From positions 1 through 64,000 of the forward strand of contig NZ_JYOO01000004.1 of assembly GCF_000956595.1 (NCBI RefSeq): 64,000 nucleotides of DNA, read 5' to 3'. Below, in pieces: positions 8,894 to 18,852 of the stretch. This DNA is from Priestia aryabhattai B8W22. Its GTDB lineage: Bacteria > Bacillota > Bacilli > Bacillales > Bacillaceae_H. A program made the translations under genes and the position numbers. The stretch's first letter is position 1; each line of letters starts with the position of its first letter. The notes under the pieces are model-generated. The model worked only from the letters and a program-made list of their open reading frames with translations. It searched no databases and had not been told where the DNA came from.

Positions 8894-10078
8894 TTAACGA
8901 GCCAACAGCTTTTCAGTAACGCGCAAAAACATCTTTACTCCAACTTCAAGCGAGGCTTCATCTACGGTAAATTTCGGGTGATGATGAGGGTATACAGCGC
9001 CTTGTTCTTCATTTCGCGCTCCAATGTTAAAAAAAGCTCCTTCCGTTTCCTGCAGGTAAGCTGAAAAATCTTCTCCCCCCATTTTAGGAGACAGCGTTTT
9101 AACACGTTCTTTTCCAAATTCTTCGATAGCCGTTTCTTCAATTAAACGCGTAATTTCTTCAGAGTTAATGACGGGATGGTAGCCTTTTTCATATGTGAAG
9201 GTATACTCTGCACCGTAGGCTTCTGTTAGTCCTTTTACAATCCGGTCGATTTGTGCCGGAACTCTTTCTCGTAGAGCGGCGTCAAAGCTTCGAACGGTAC
9301 CGTTGAGCTCCACTTTATCAGGAAGTACGTTGTGCGTAGTTCCTCCGTGAAATTGTGTAACCGATACGACTAATTTATCGATTGGGTTCGTCGTTCTTGA
9401 AACAATGGTTTGCAGGTTCGTAACAATTTGCGCTCCTACAACAATAGCATCCACTGCTTCATGAGGCGCTGCGGCGTGTCCTCCTTTTCCTTTAATCGAT
9501 ATATTAAACGTGTCAGGCGAAGCCATCATAGGACCTGCAAGCACGCCGATTTCTCCGGCCGGAAGACCAGAATTCAAATGCGTACCAATTACATAATCCA
9601 CACCTTCCATTACCCCTTCTTTGACAAGTTCCTGCGCTCCCCCGGGCAGCAGCTCTTCTGCGTGTTGAAAAATCAAGCGAATTTCTCCTTTAAATTCATT
9701 TCCTAATTGAGAAAGTACAGAAGCTGCTCCTAGCAAAATAGCCGTGTGACCGTCGTGTCCGCATGCATGCATCACGCCTTTATGAACCGAAGCAAATGCA
9801 AACGTGTTTTCTTCTTCAATCGGCAGCGCGTCCATATCCGCTCGAATCGCGACCACTTTTCCCTTCTCTTTTCCTACTAATCTAGCCACTACACTTGTTG
9901 CTGTAGGACGCGTAATGCTAAAGCTTCCAAACGAACGAAGCGTATCTTCAACAAACTGAGCCGTTCGATGCTCTTGAAACGATAATTCAGGATAGCGATG
10001 AAAGTGTCTTCTCCACTCAATTACCTGCTTTTTTAAGCTTTCTGTTACGCTGTATTCACCGATTGATTTGACTGCCAT
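8894..10078 (-). CDS. M20 family N-acyl-amino acid deacylase (amidohydrolase), YxeP-like
   Basis: The 394-residue product (ATG 10078, preceded by GGGGGAG) is an M20D metallo-amidohydrolase that removes acyl groups from amino acids or S-substituted cysteines. It shows the binuclear zinc motif 'RADMDALPIEEE', 'HACGHDGH' (residues about 105-112), the catalytic Glu in 'FQHAEELLPGGA', the dimerisation domain, and the final 'MGGEDFSAY' and 'HHPKF' segments. Its start overlaps the end of a decayed FMN monooxygenase of the NtaA/YxeK type. In B. subtilis yxeK and yxeP belong to one sulfur-salvage operon, so this looks like the surviving member of a similar pair. Confidence 0.85.
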   Translation of the reverse strand: MAVKSIGEYSVTESLKKQVIEWRRHFHRYPELSFQEHRTAQFVEDTLRSFGSFSITRPTATSVVARLVGKEKGKVVAIRADMDALPIEEENTFAFASVHKGVMHACGHDGHTAILLGAASVLSQLGNEFKGEIRLIFQHAEELLPGGAQELVKEGVMEGVDYVIGTHLNSGLPAGEIGVLAGPMMASPDTFNISIKGKGGHAAAPHEAVDAIVVGAQIVTNLQTIVSRTTNPIDKLVVSVTQFHGGTTHNVLPDKVELNGTVRSFDAALRERVPAQIDRIVKGLTEAYGAEYTFTYEKGYHPVINSEEITRLIEETAIEEFGKERVKTLSPKMGGEDFSAYLQETEGAFFNIGARNEEQGAVYPHHHPKFTVDEASLEVGVKMFLRVTEKLLAR

Positions 10079-10660
10079 AAACAAACTCCCCCTTTGTTTG
10101 ACTATATCGATTGGATGGAACGGAAAGATTTAAATTTCCGCGCAGCATATCGCTTTCATATGAAGTGTCGTAAAGCCCACGCTCCTGTAAGATAGGCACC
10201 ACTTTTTCCACAAATTGATGAAACGTCTCGCTCATAAACGGACGAAGCACAAATCCATCCGCTACGTGCTCAGGTGTTCCTGAAAACGGCGAACGAGGCA
10301 AAATTGTTTCAAGCGCGACTTCTCTTAACGTTAATTTCCTAGCAGCCGCCGCTTGTTTAATTTTATTTGTAGTACTTTGAAAGGCATTGGCTCCGATATC
10401 CCCTAACTCTGGAAACGGTACGTCTACGTCAAATTGATGAAAGTCGTAGTCATCAAAAAAACGAGATAGATATGTAATGGCATGATCAATTGTGAAGCGG
10501 CAAGCTCTCTATATCTTCTTTCTACATCTTCCTTGCTATCTCCTATAATTAAATCAATACTTGGAAAAAAGAGATGCTTTGATTGTTCAAAGCATCTCCA
10601 GTCGTCTGGTCGATCGGTTTTAAATAGCTGTTTAGTTGACTTATCTGCATGTTATACCTA
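10056..10660 (-). pseudogene. Remnant of an NtaA/SnaA/YxeK-type FMN monooxygenase
   Basis: Only the C-terminal half of a roughly 440-residue flavin monooxygenase is left. Reading the minus strand, one frame (about 10650-10495) gives 'KTDRPDDWRCFEQSKHLFFP' and 'SIDLIIGDSKEDVERRYREL', the family's late domain. A shift near 10485-10500 moves to a second frame with 'HAITYLSRFFDDYDFHQFD', 'PFPELGDIGANAFQST' and 'FVLRPFMSETFHQFVEKVVP', ending at 10056. The N-terminal FMN-binding half is missing; the sequence ends at a stop near 10656 close to the next gene. So it carries both a frameshift and a truncation. The 3' end overlaps the start of the M20 gene by about 20 bases. Confidence 0.75.
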
Positions 10661-10700
10661 CTATCCGGGTAAGTCAAATAAGCTTTTCAAATATGTAGTT

Positions 10701-11615
10701 TTATTCCTTTAAAACTACAACCACATTTCCTACCTTATGTCCGGTCTCTACGTACTCATGAGCTGCTGGAATTTGTTCTAAAGAGCAACATCTATCAATC
10801 ACTGAATTTATCCTCCCTTCTTCCATCAGCTTTTTAAGAAGTAATAAATCTTCCGTCTGCACTTTCGCAATTCCTTGCCCTTCGACTGAAACAAAGCGTC
10901 CATTTAGAGTCAACGCTTCCTTACACTGGTTTTTTGTAAGTTTTCCAACGGCATCAAAAATAAGATCATATCTTTCTTCTTTTTTAATAAAATCTTCGTT
11001 TTGGTAGTCGATGACGTAGTCTGCTCCTAAAGATTTTACTAATTCACTATTTTTAGCGCTGCACACGCCTGTCACTTCGGCTCGGTAATGGCTGGCAAGC
11101 TGTACAGCGGCAGTTCCTACGGCGCCTGAAGCACCGTAGATAAGCACTTTTTGTCCAGCTTGAATGTTTCCTTTTCTAAAAAAATGCAAAGCCGTCGTGC
11201 CGCCAAAAGAAATAGAGGCGGCTTCTTCATAGGTTACATTCTCTGGCTTTACGGCTATTGTTCCTTTTTCAGGTAAGCAGATATATTCAGCATATCCTCC
11301 GAACTTCATCCCTGTCATCGCAAAAAGCTGATCACCTTTTTTGAACTGTGTGACGTTCTTTCCGACTTCTTCTACTTCTCCAGCCAGCTCTACGCCTAGT
11401 ATTGGTTTTCTAGGCTTCCGTAATCCTAAAACTATTCTCATAGGAAGCCATAATAATAGTGGACTATTAAAGCTCCTCACTCTGCAGTCGCCCGATGTGA
11501 CCGTGGTGGCATGAACTTTTATCAGTATTTCATTCTCTTTCGGATCCGGCTTTTTCACTTCTTTAAGCTTAAGAACATCTGGTTTACCATACTTTGTACA
11601 TACCATTGCTTTCAT
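10701..11615 (-). CDS. Quinone-oxidoreductase-like MDR dehydrogenase
   Basis: The 304-residue protein is a medium-chain, zinc-less reductase/dehydrogenase. It has the GroES-like N-terminal domain ('ILGVELAGEVEEVGKNV'), a Rossmann fold with 'VLIYGASGAVGTAAVQLA' (residues about 145-162), and 'GADYVIDYQNEDF'. No catalytic zinc ligands are seen, as usual for the QOR/NAD(P)H branch. ATG 11615 is chosen because AAAAGGAGAG sits eight bases upstream; a longer start at 11645 has no site. Substrate unknown. Confidence 0.82.
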   Translation of the reverse strand: MKAMVCTKYGKPDVLKLKEVKKPDPKENEILIKVHATTVTSGDCRVRSFNSPLLLWLPMRIVLGLRKPRKPILGVELAGEVEEVGKNVTQFKKGDQLFAMTGMKFGGYAEYICLPEKGTIAVKPENVTYEEAASISFGGTTALHFFRKGNIQAGQKVLIYGASGAVGTAAVQLASHYRAEVTGVCSAKNSELVKSLGADYVIDYQNEDFIKKEERYDLIFDAVGKLTKNQCKEALTLNGRFVSVEGQGIAKVQTEDLLLLKKLMEEGRINSVIDRCCSLEQIPAAHEYVETGHKVGNVVVVLKE

Positions 11616-11779
11616 AGCAGCTCTCCTTTTCTCACTAGCATTCAATATATGTTTATAAGCTATGCTCGTCGGAAGCTATTCTTTCACATTTTAATAAGAA
11701 AGCCGGTGAATCTACTGTCACATATGGTAAATAAAAGGATATTGCTATAAAATAAGTATAAAAACAGAAAGCGTGGTAC

Positions 11780-12478
11780 GTGTTATTGTTTAAACTTCTT
11801 TTAATTGAAGACGATGCAACGCTGTTTAACGAACTGAAAGAGCGTTTGGAGCAATGGTCGTATGATGTTTACGGTATTCGTGATTTCAGCAGCGTTATGC
11901 AGGAGTTTAGTGAAGTAAAACCTGATTTAGTTATTATGGATATTCAGCTGCCAAAGTATGACGGATTTCACTGGTGCAGAATGATTCGCTCTCATTCAAA
12001 AATCCCTATCATCTTCCTATCTTCACGTGATCACCCTTCTGATATGGTGATGTCTATGCAGTTCGGAGCCGACGACTTTGTGCAAAAGCCGTTTCATTTT
12101 GATGTGCTTGTAGCAAAAATACAGGCCCTTCTTCGCCGCGTATATAACTACAGCGTTGAACAAGTAAACCTTCTTTCGTGGCAAGGCGCAACGATTGATT
12201 ACGAAAAAAATAAAGTATCAGCGGGATCTACAGCTATTGATTTAACCAAAAATGAAATCTTTATTTTAAAATGCTTAATCCATAAAAAGAATACGATTGT
12301 AAGCCGAGATGAGCTGATTAATAGTTTGTGGGAAGATAAACGGTTTATCAGTGACAACACGCTGACGGTAAACGTCAATCGCCTGCGAAAAAAGTTAGAT
12401 GAAATTGGACTAGGAACGTTTATTGAAACAAAAGTTGGTCAAGGCTACGTAGCGATTGAAGAGGAACGCTATGATTAA
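11780..12478 (+). CDS. Bce-type response regulator (OmpR family)
   Basis: The 232-residue regulator has an N-terminal receiver domain (acidic pair 'LIEDD', phospho-acceptor Asp in 'LVIMDIQLPKYDG' near residue 54, Thr/Ser and Lys in 'FLSS' and 'VQKPF') and a C-terminal winged helix ('DLTKNEIFILKCLIHKKNTIVSRDELINSLW'). Its stop overlaps the kinase start (ATGATTAA), which shows translational coupling. Together with the kinase, ATPase and permease downstream it forms a BceRS-BceAB peptide-antibiotic module. Confidence 0.9.
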   Translation: MLLFKLLLIEDDATLFNELKERLEQWSYDVYGIRDFSSVMQEFSEVKPDLVIMDIQLPKYDGFHWCRMIRSHSKIPIIFLSSRDHPSDMVMSMQFGADDFVQKPFHFDVLVAKIQALLRRVYNYSVEQVNLLSWQGATIDYEKNKVSAGSTAIDLTKNEIFILKCLIHKKNTIVSRDELINSLWEDKRFISDNTLTVNVNRLRKKLDEIGLGTFIETKVGQGYVAIEEERYD

Positions 12479-13475
12479 ACTCTTTATTCGCGAGCGTCTA
12501 AGCTGGATTCTTTTCTTTTTTATGATGCATCTTTTTATGCTTTTTATCGCTTATATTGATGAATCCATTCCTGTGTCTTCGATTCTTTATATCGTGTTTT
12601 TATCATCAATTGTCTTTCTTATTTTTTGCGTCTTCCGCTATCATAAAGAGACAAAATTTTATCAAGAGCTAAAAGATGAAGAGGATTTCTTTGATTCTTC
12701 TACTCTTTCTCATCCGCTGCGCCCCTTTGAAAAGATTGTTCAGCGAAATCTGATGCAACAATTAGAACAAGCGAAAAAAGATGGCGTGCAGATTCAGCTG
12801 CACATGACGCAGGAAAAAGATGAACTGTTAGCTTGGATTCACGAAATTAAAACGCCGTTAACTGCGATGCATTTAATAATTGAACGCTTAGAAAATCGAG
12901 AAGTTAAAGCGAACTTGACGTTCGAATGGCTCCGTATTCACTTTTTACTTGATCAGCAGCTGCATCAAAAGCGCATTTTCTTTATTGAAAATGATATGTA
13001 TATTGAGCACCTGGATCTAGAGTCCCTTATTTTCACCGAGATCAAAACGCTGCAAGCTTGGTGTATGCAAAAAAATATTGGGTTTGATGTGGACATACAG
13101 GCAGAACGTGTACTGTGTGACGCAAAGTGGCTGTCGTTTATTATGAGGCAGCTCTTAACAAACGCAGTCAAGTACAGTGAAGAATCTGACGTGATGATTA
13201 GAAGCTACAAGCACCACGGTCAAGTGTACGTCGAGGTAAAAGATAGCGGACGCGGCATTTCTCCTCAAGATATGCCGCGCATTTTTGATAAAGGTTTTAC
13301 CTCCACTACTCAGCATGAAGACAGCCGTGCCACAGGCATGGGTCTGTATCTCGCTCAAAAAGCGGCGCACGCTCTTTCGATTCACATTGGCGTGAAGTCA
13401 GTTCTTAACGAAGGCACGACATTTACGCTTGCCTTTCCTAAATCAAATGATTTTGTTGATATAAAAAGCATGTGA
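12471..13475 (+). CDS. Bce-type intramembrane-sensing histidine kinase
   Basis: The 334-residue kinase (ATG 12471, overlapping the regulator stop) has two close N-terminal membrane helices (about residues 10-27 and 36-55) with almost no outside loop, the signature of BceS-like kinases, which sense through their partner transporter. The H-box is 'DELLAWIHEIKTPLT', followed by N-box 'FIMRQLLTNAVKYS', G1 'VEVKDSGRGIS' and G2 'ATGMGLYLAQKAA'. Its stop codon lies inside the palindrome at 13466-13495. Confidence 0.9.
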   Translation: MIKLFIRERLSWILFFFMMHLFMLFIAYIDESIPVSSILYIVFLSSIVFLIFCVFRYHKETKFYQELKDEEDFFDSSTLSHPLRPFEKIVQRNLMQQLEQAKKDGVQIQLHMTQEKDELLAWIHEIKTPLTAMHLIIERLENREVKANLTFEWLRIHFLLDQQLHQKRIFFIENDMYIEHLDLESLIFTEIKTLQAWCMQKNIGFDVDIQAERVLCDAKWLSFIMRQLLTNAVKYSEESDVMIRSYKHHGQVYVEVKDSGRGISPQDMPRIFDKGFTSTTQHEDSRATGMGLYLAQKAAHALSIHIGVKSVLNEGTTFTLAFPKSNDFVDIKSM

Positions 13476-13495
13476 CAAAAATGTCACATGCTTTC
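13466..13495. promoter_or_regulatory. Palindromic BceR-type operator (possibly also a hairpin)
   Basis: Two perfect 13-base arms ending in TGTGACA and TGTCACA flank AAAA, so the core reads TGACA-N4-TGTCA. This matches the TnACA-N4-TGTAA form of known BceR-like binding sites. It lies about 80-110 bases before the ATPase start, with a TATAAT-like box near 13541. The same sequence could fold in mRNA and partly end the regulator-kinase transcript, but its T-run is short. Confidence 0.7.
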
Positions 13496-13575
13496 CTCAT
13501 TTGTTCGGTGAATCAAAGGAAAACGAAAGTCTCTTTTTTTATAATAAACGTATCGAATCAAAGGAGTGAATACAT

Positions 13576-14337
13576 ATGAACATATTAGAAGCTACTAATA
13601 TTCATAAAAGCTACGGAAATAAATTTAATAAACAAGAAGTATTAAAAGGTGTAGATATTACCATTATGAAAGGAGAATTTGTAGGAATTATGGGCGCTTC
13701 AGGCTCAGGTAAAACGACGCTTCTTAACGTGCTTTCTTCAATTGATAAAATCAACGGCGGAACCATCAAAATTGAAGGAAATGAAATTAGCAGAATGAAA
13801 GAAAAGCAGTTAGCAAACTTTCGAAAAACACATTTGGGCTTTATCTTTCAAGACTATAACTTGCTCGATACGCTGACAGTCAAAGAAAATATCCTCTTGC
13901 CGCTTTCTGTTGTCAAAACTCCTTCAGCAGTAGCTCACAAAAAATTTGACGCGCTAGCCAAACAGCTTGGCATCTACGAGCTGAAAGACAAATATCCAAA
14001 TGAAATTTCGGGCGGACAAAAGCAGCGTACCTCTGCCGCAAGAGCCTTTATTCATGAGCCAAGTATGATTTTTGCTGACGAACCAACGGGTGCGCTTGAC
14101 TCAAAAGCAGCCAGCGATTTATTAAACAAACTGACCGAGCTTAATAATAAAAGAAGCGCAACGATTGTGATGGTAACGCATGACCCAGTGGCAGCCAGCT
14201 ACTGCAGTAAAGTCATTTTTATAAAAGACGGACAAATTTATACGCAGCTGTATAAAGGCGACCAAACGCGAAAAGACTTCTTTGAAGATATTATGAAAAC
14301 GCAAGGCGTACTGGGCGGAGTGCAAGATGAATATTAA
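13576..14337 (+). CDS. BceA-type ABC transporter ATP-binding protein
   Basis: The 253-residue ATPase has Walker A '[12 protein letters not shown]' (residues about 39-50), Q-loop '[10 protein letters not shown]', signature '[15 protein letters not shown]', Walker B '[12 protein letters not shown]' and the H-loop '[10 protein letters not shown]'. It pairs with the ten-helix permease whose start overlaps its 3' end by 11 bases. With the upstream kinase it should remove or expel a peptide antibiotic that targets lipid II cycle intermediates. AAAGGAGTG precedes the ATG. Confidence 0.93.
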   Translation: MNILEATNIHKSYGNKFNKQEVLKGVDITIMKGEFVGIMGASGSGKTTLLNVLSSIDKINGGTIKIEGNEISRMKEKQLANFRKTHLGFIFQDYNLLDTLTVKENILLPLSVVKTPSAVAHKKFDALAKQLGIYELKDKYPNEISGGQKQRTSAARAFIHEPSMIFADEPTGALDSKAASDLLNKLTELNNKRSATIVMVTHDPVAASYCSKVIFIKDGQIYTQLYKGDQTRKDFFEDIMKTQGVLGGVQDEY

Positions 14338-16273
14338 TCAGCTCGTTTTCCGCAACTTCAAAAAGAATGTAAAAAACTATTATTTGTACGTTTTTGCACT
14401 GATTTTCAGCGCAGCTTTATATTTTGCTTTTGTCACGCTTCAGTATGATCCTGCTCTTGATGCAACCAAAGGCTCCATTAAAGGAGGCGCAGCCGTTCGG
14501 GCCGCTTCTGTTTTACTTGTAGCCATTGTTTCTATCTTTCTATTATATGCAAATACGATATTTATCAAACGGCGCAGTAAAGAAATTGGCTTATTTCAGC
14601 TAATTGGCATGACCAAAATAAAAATTTTTCGTATTTTGACCGTTGAAAATTTCATGCTGTACTTTAGCTCGCTGATTGTCGGCATTTTAATTGGGTTTTC
14701 GTTTTCAAAAGTAATCATCATGATTTTATTTAAAATCACCGATACAAAAGGCATTGCCCAGCTTCACTTCTCAGAAGAAGCCTTGATTCAAACGCTGATT
14801 GTGTTTGGAGTCATCTATTTACTGATTATGACGATGAACTACCTTTTTATTAAAAGACAGACCATTTTAGCACTATTCCGCGTTACGTCATCAACAGAAA
14901 GCAAAACAAAAAAAATCAGTATTCTTGAAATTATTATTGGAATTCTTGGCATGATCTTTATTGCTTCCGGCTACTATATTTCTGCTAAATTGTTTGACGG
15001 ATCTTTTACAAGCATGAATGCTTTGTCCATCGCAATGGTATCCATTTTAGCTTCGGTTATCATCGGAACCTATTTGTTTTATAAAGGGTCCGTTCGCTTT
15101 TTATTAAATCTTATGCGAAAAAGCAAAAAAGGCTATTTGTCGATTAACGACGTATTATCTCTTTCTTCGATTATGTTTCGCATGAAATCAAACGCACTGT
15201 TGCTAACGGTTATTACAACCGTATCCGCTCTTGCTATCGGTTTTTTATGCTTGAGCTACATTTCCTATTACTCTGCTGAAAAGTCGGCTGGAGACTATGT
15301 ACCTAACGATTTTTCTATCAATAATACAAAAGACGTCGCTTCGTTTAAAGCGGCGCTGGATGGAAAGAAAATAGCATACACAGAAAAAAAGATCGACGTC
15401 ATCCAAGTAAAAGCAAACGTAAAAAACATCTTAGAAAATGAACTAAAAAGTCCAATGGTGGACTCGTCCGCTATGATGATTCCAATGATTAGTGAAAAAT
15501 CCGTTAATGGCATAAATCTAGCTCAAAACGAAACCTTGTTTACCGGCTATAATAATATGCTTCAAAAAACAATGGCATTTAAAGATTCAGGGCGTATTGA
15601 GCTAAAAGGAAAGCAAAAAGTAATTCCGCAAAAGTTTGTAGGATTAAAGCGAAAGTTTCTTCTATCTATTTATTTTACAGGGGGCGGTTTGCCTACTGCC
15701 ATTGTAGATGATGCTGTATTTAATGAGCTTAAACAGAATGTAGACCCTTCTATTCAAAAAGAATCGTCTATCTACACTGGAATAGACATATCAAATGAAG
15801 ATAACTTACAAAAAGCAAATGAGCTTTTCGGAGAGATGAAATTTAGCAATAACAGCTTAAATGATTCCCGTATGGATATGATACGGAGCCAAAAGCAGAC
15901 TATGGGTCTAATCATGTTCATTGTTGCTTTTCTAGGACTGGCATTTTTAATCACGTCAGGGTGCATTCTTTACTTCAAGCAAATGGACGAAAGTGAAGAT
16001 GAAAAACCAAACTATACAATTCTTAGAAAGCTAGGATTTACCGAAAAAGACTTACTAAACGGAATAAAAATAAAGCAGCTCTTTAATTTCGGCATACCGT
16101 TAATCGTAGGCTTGCTTCACAGTTATTTTGCCGTGCAATCCGGCTGGTTTTTGTTTGGAACTGAACTTTGGATGCCAATGATTATCGTCATGATTATCTA
16201 TACGGTCCTCTACTCTATTTTTGGTATTTTATCTGTTCTTTACTATAAAAAAATTATTAAAGAAGCTCTGTAA
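14327..16273 (+). CDS. BceB-type ABC transporter permease
   Basis: The 648-residue FtsX-like permease has about ten membrane helices. A large outside domain (about residues 315-525) between helices seven and eight is the typical sensor/ligand domain of BceB permeases. The N-terminal '[26 protein letters not shown]' matches the family. It overlaps the ATPase gene, and a strong palindromic terminator follows. Which antibiotic is sensed is not readable. Confidence 0.92.
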   Translation: MNINQLVFRNFKKNVKNYYLYVFALIFSAALYFAFVTLQYDPALDATKGSIKGGAAVRAASVLLVAIVSIFLLYANTIFIKRRSKEIGLFQLIGMTKIKIFRILTVENFMLYFSSLIVGILIGFSFSKVIIMILFKITDTKGIAQLHFSEEALIQTLIVFGVIYLLIMTMNYLFIKRQTILALFRVTSSTESKTKKISILEIIIGILGMIFIASGYYISAKLFDGSFTSMNALSIAMVSILASVIIGTYLFYKGSVRFLLNLMRKSKKGYLSINDVLSLSSIMFRMKSNALLLTVITTVSALAIGFLCLSYISYYSAEKSAGDYVPNDFSINNTKDVASFKAALDGKKIAYTEKKIDVIQVKANVKNILENELKSPMVDSSAMMIPMISEKSVNGINLAQNETLFTGYNNMLQKTMAFKDSGRIELKGKQKVIPQKFVGLKRKFLLSIYFTGGGLPTAIVDDAVFNELKQNVDPSIQKESSIYTGIDISNEDNLQKANELFGEMKFSNNSLNDSRMDMIRSQKQTMGLIMFIVAFLGLAFLITSGCILYFKQMDESEDEKPNYTILRKLGFTEKDLLNGIKIKQLFNFGIPLIVGLLHSYFAVQSGWFLFGTELWMPMIIVMIIYTVLYSIFGILSVLYYKKIIKEAL

Positions 16274-16311
16274 AGATCAAAAGCACAAGCTATAGCTTGT
16301 GCTTTTGATCT
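16274..16311. terminator. Bidirectional terminator after the Bce module
   Basis: Perfect 17-base arms (AGATCAAAAGCACAAGC and its complement) around TATA, between converging genes. Confidence 0.88.
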
Positions 16312-16321
16312 CTACATGCCA

Positions 16322-16936
16322 TTATTTGCTGGCATTTTCTTTATTTCCCTGACTGGCTGCATGTAAAAAACCTTCTAGTCGCTTTTTGACAAACGGCCAC
16401 TCGTCGTCAATCACACTGAAAATAACCGAATCTCGTACGTATCCATCAGGTAAAACCATGTGTTTTCTGGCGATGCCTTCTTGCGTGGCACCCAAGCGTT
16501 TAATAGCCGCTCTAGATCGATTGTTTCGTACATCCGTTTTGAATTGAACGCGGTGAAGCTTCAGCTCTTCAAAACAGTATTTTAATAATAAATACTTACA
16601 CTCCGTATTAACCCGGGTGCGCCACACGGATGGATGATACCACGTCCACCCTATTTCGACGCTTTTGTTGGGAAGGGAAATATCTAAAAATCTTGTGCTT
16701 CCTATAATCGAATGTGACTCTATATCAAACACAGCAAAAGGCAGCTCTCTTCCTTCCTGCTTTGCTTTTAAAGAACTTTCAATCAGCTGTTTCATATCAC
16801 TTAGACGATGAACTTTTACCGGGAGATGCTCCCAAATTTCTTTCGGTTTTGCAGCTTCATAGAGTCCTTGCTCATGCATGTTTTCAAGCGGTACTAGTTT
16901 TACTTTGGGTCCTACAAGTTCAACTGACTTTAGCAT
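16322..16936 (-). CDS. GNAT acetyltransferase, RimJ/RimL type
   Basis: The 204-residue protein has the RimL-like order: 'FAVFDIESHSIIGSTRFLDIS', 'VEIGWTWYHPSVWRTRVNTECKYLLLKYCFEEL' (acetyl-CoA loop) and 'VQFKTDVRNNRSRAAIKRLGATQEG'. It likely acetylates an N-terminal or small-molecule amine. AAAAAGGAGCG precedes the ATG. It stands alone. Confidence 0.85.
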   Translation of the reverse strand: MLKSVELVGPKVKLVPLENMHEQGLYEAAKPKEIWEHLPVKVHRLSDMKQLIESSLKAKQEGRELPFAVFDIESHSIIGSTRFLDISLPNKSVEIGWTWYHPSVWRTRVNTECKYLLLKYCFEELKLHRVQFKTDVRNNRSRAAIKRLGATQEGIARKHMVLPDGYVRDSVIFSVIDDEWPFVKKRLEGFLHAASQGNKENASK

Positions 16937-17041
16937 AACCTCGCTCCTTTTTGATACGTTTAAAGAAAATGTTAATACAGGTATACGTACTGAAAAAGGG
17001 TCAGTTTCTGCTTATTGTAAGGTATCACTTTCAGCATAATA

Positions 17042-17644
17042 CTAGTTATCAGCTAAGTTTTTTTCGAGAAAATCACTTATTGATTGGAAGGCTTGGTCTG
17101 CTGATTCTTTATTAAAAGTTTGTGAAAAAGGATTCATAAACCCGTGAAAGCCGTGAAACTTTTTAACTTCCAAAAGCGGCTCTCTTTTTTGCTTTAATGA
17201 ATTTATTAGATAGTCCACGTCAAATGCTTCCTCTTTAGTAGGAAAAATAAGAAGAGTTGGACAAACAGGACTTCTATTTACATAATCTCTAATGCGCGAT
17301 CCATAACAGCCAATCACAAAGTTACACAAATTGTTTTCACTGCATAGCCACGATAGTGTGGCTCCTACACTGAATCCCATGATTCCTACTTCTTCATATT
17401 CTTGTTTTAGTTGAATTAACATGTTAGTAATTTGTCTTGAACCCTCATCCATACCAATGTTTTGAACAAAGTTTTGATAAGCCATTCCTTCTTCTTCATA
17501 ACTATAAGAAACGTCTTTAGATAATAAGTTAGGACAGATAATATCTGCCTCTAACTTAGACAATTCCTGTTTTACAAACTTCATATGATCGTTCACACCG
17601 TATATTTCATGAATTAATAAAATGGCTTTATTTAATTTTTTCAT
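17042..17644 (-). CDS. Dienelactone-hydrolase-like alpha/beta hydrolase
   Basis: The 200-residue protein opens with 'ILLIHEIYGVNDHMKFVKQELS', typical of the dienelactone hydrolase family. The nucleophile elbow reads GFSVGA (near residue 95), so serine takes the place of the classical cysteine. The late catalytic pair is near 'FPTKEEAFD' and 'HGFHGF'. It lies five bases downstream of the aminotransferase, so the two probably share a transcript. Confidence 0.78.
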   Translation of the reverse strand: MKKLNKAILLIHEIYGVNDHMKFVKQELSKLEADIICPNLLSKDVSYSYEEEGMAYQNFVQNIGMDEGSRQITNMLIQLKQEYEEVGIMGFSVGATLSWLCSENNLCNFVIGCYGSRIRDYVNRSPVCPTLLIFPTKEEAFDVDYLINSLKQKREPLLEVKKFHGFHGFMNPFSQTFNKESADQAFQSISDFLEKNLADN

Positions 17645-17649
17645 TTCTT

Positions 17650-18852
17650 TTATAAAACAGTCGTTTCTCTCGCCAGTTCACGGTGCAATACGTCTCCCAT
17701 GCGCTTCATGCCTTCTACGATTTGTTCAGCAGACATATTAGAGTAATTCAAGCGCAGCGCGTTGTTTCTTGTGCCATTTGGAAAGAATGGTGTTCCCGGA
17801 ACACAGGCTACGTTATTTTTTAGACATTCTGAAAAGATATGTGCTGAATCGATTCCTTGGGGCAGCTCTACCCAAATAAACAATCCGCCTTCTGGCTTAC
17901 TGTAAGACAAATTCTCCGGAAAAAATTCCTCAATGCACGACAGCATTTGTGTACATCGCTCTTTGTATACGGCTTTAATTTTTTGAATGTGCGCTTCGAT
18001 ATCGTAAAGCTCCATGTACTTAGCCGTTACGCGCTGAGCAAAGCTGTCCGTATGCAAGTCAGCCACTTGCTTAAACGCCACGTACTTATCAATGAAAGCT
18101 TCCTCTGCACACACCCAGCCGATTCGAAGACCTGGTGCAAAGATTTTAGAAAATGTGCTGATATAAATAACTCTGCCTTCTGTATCAAAATGCTTAACCG
18201 GCGGCAGCGTTTCTCCTGCAAATCGAACGCCTCCGTACGGATTATCTTCTACAATCAGCACATCGTATGCGTTCGCAAGCTCAATCATTCGCTGACGTCT
18301 TTCGCGCGTTAATGTGCGCCCTGTAGGATTTTGAAAATCAGGGATCGTATAAATAAATTTAGCATGCGGATTTTCCTGAAGCTTTTTCTCTAGTTCTTCC
18401 ATAATCATTCCGTCTTCGTCCATGTCTACTTCTACAAACGTTGCATTGTAGGATTTGAAGACGTTGATGGCTGCTAGGTACGTTGGACTTTCACAGATTA
18501 CTACGTCTCCGTCATTAAGAAACAGTCTTCCTGTAAGATCAATTGCCTGCTGAGATCCAGACGTAATTAAAATGTTTGAAACAGCGGACTCGATGCCGAT
18601 GTCCTGCATTCGTTTAGAAATTGCTTCGCGTAAAGGTATATACCCCTCTGTTGTACTATATTGAAGCGAAGCAGCTCCGTCTTCATTTAATACGGCGCGG
18701 CACGCATCGTTCATTGCTTCAACGGGAAATAGCTCCGGCGCTGGAAGTCCTCCTGCAAACGAAATGACTTCTGGTCGTTCCGTTACTTTTAAAATTTCGC
18801 GCGTTTCAGAGGATTTTACAAGACTAGCTCGTTGGGCAAATTTATCTTTCAT
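17650..18852 (-). CDS. PLP-dependent aminotransferase, class I/MocR-like (2-aminoadipate type)
   Basis: The 400-residue enzyme has fold-type I features: 'SFAGGLPAPELFPV' at the N-terminus, 'ITSGSQQAIDLTGRLFLNDGD', 'YTIPDFQNPTGRTLT', and the PLP lysine in 'YISTFSKIFAPGLRIGWV' near residue 233. The sequence resembles 2-aminoadipate/aromatic transaminases (LysN type) but the substrate is open. It lies just upstream of the hydrolase at 17042. Confidence 0.87.
   Translation of the reverse strand: MKDKFAQRASLVKSSETREILKVTERPEVISFAGGLPAPELFPVEAMNDACRAVLNEDGAASLQYSTTEGYIPLREAISKRMQDIGIESAVSNILITSGSQQAIDLTGRLFLNDGDVVICESPTYLAAINVFKSYNATFVEVDMDEDGMIMEELEKKLQENPHAKFIYTIPDFQNPTGRTLTRERRQRMIELANAYDVLIVEDNPYGGVRFAGETLPPVKHFDTEGRVIYISTFSKIFAPGLRIGWVCAEEAFIDKYVAFKQVADLHTDSFAQRVTAKYMELYDIEAHIQKIKAVYKERCTQMLSCIEEFFPENLSYSKPEGGLFIWVELPQGIDSAHIFSECLKNNVACVPGTPFFPNGTRNNALRLNYSNMSAEQIVEGMKRMGDVLHRELARETTVL

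Noticed and set aside
10482-10712. Plus-strand frame of 76 codons
   Set aside because: Antisense to the decayed monooxygenase; no start support.
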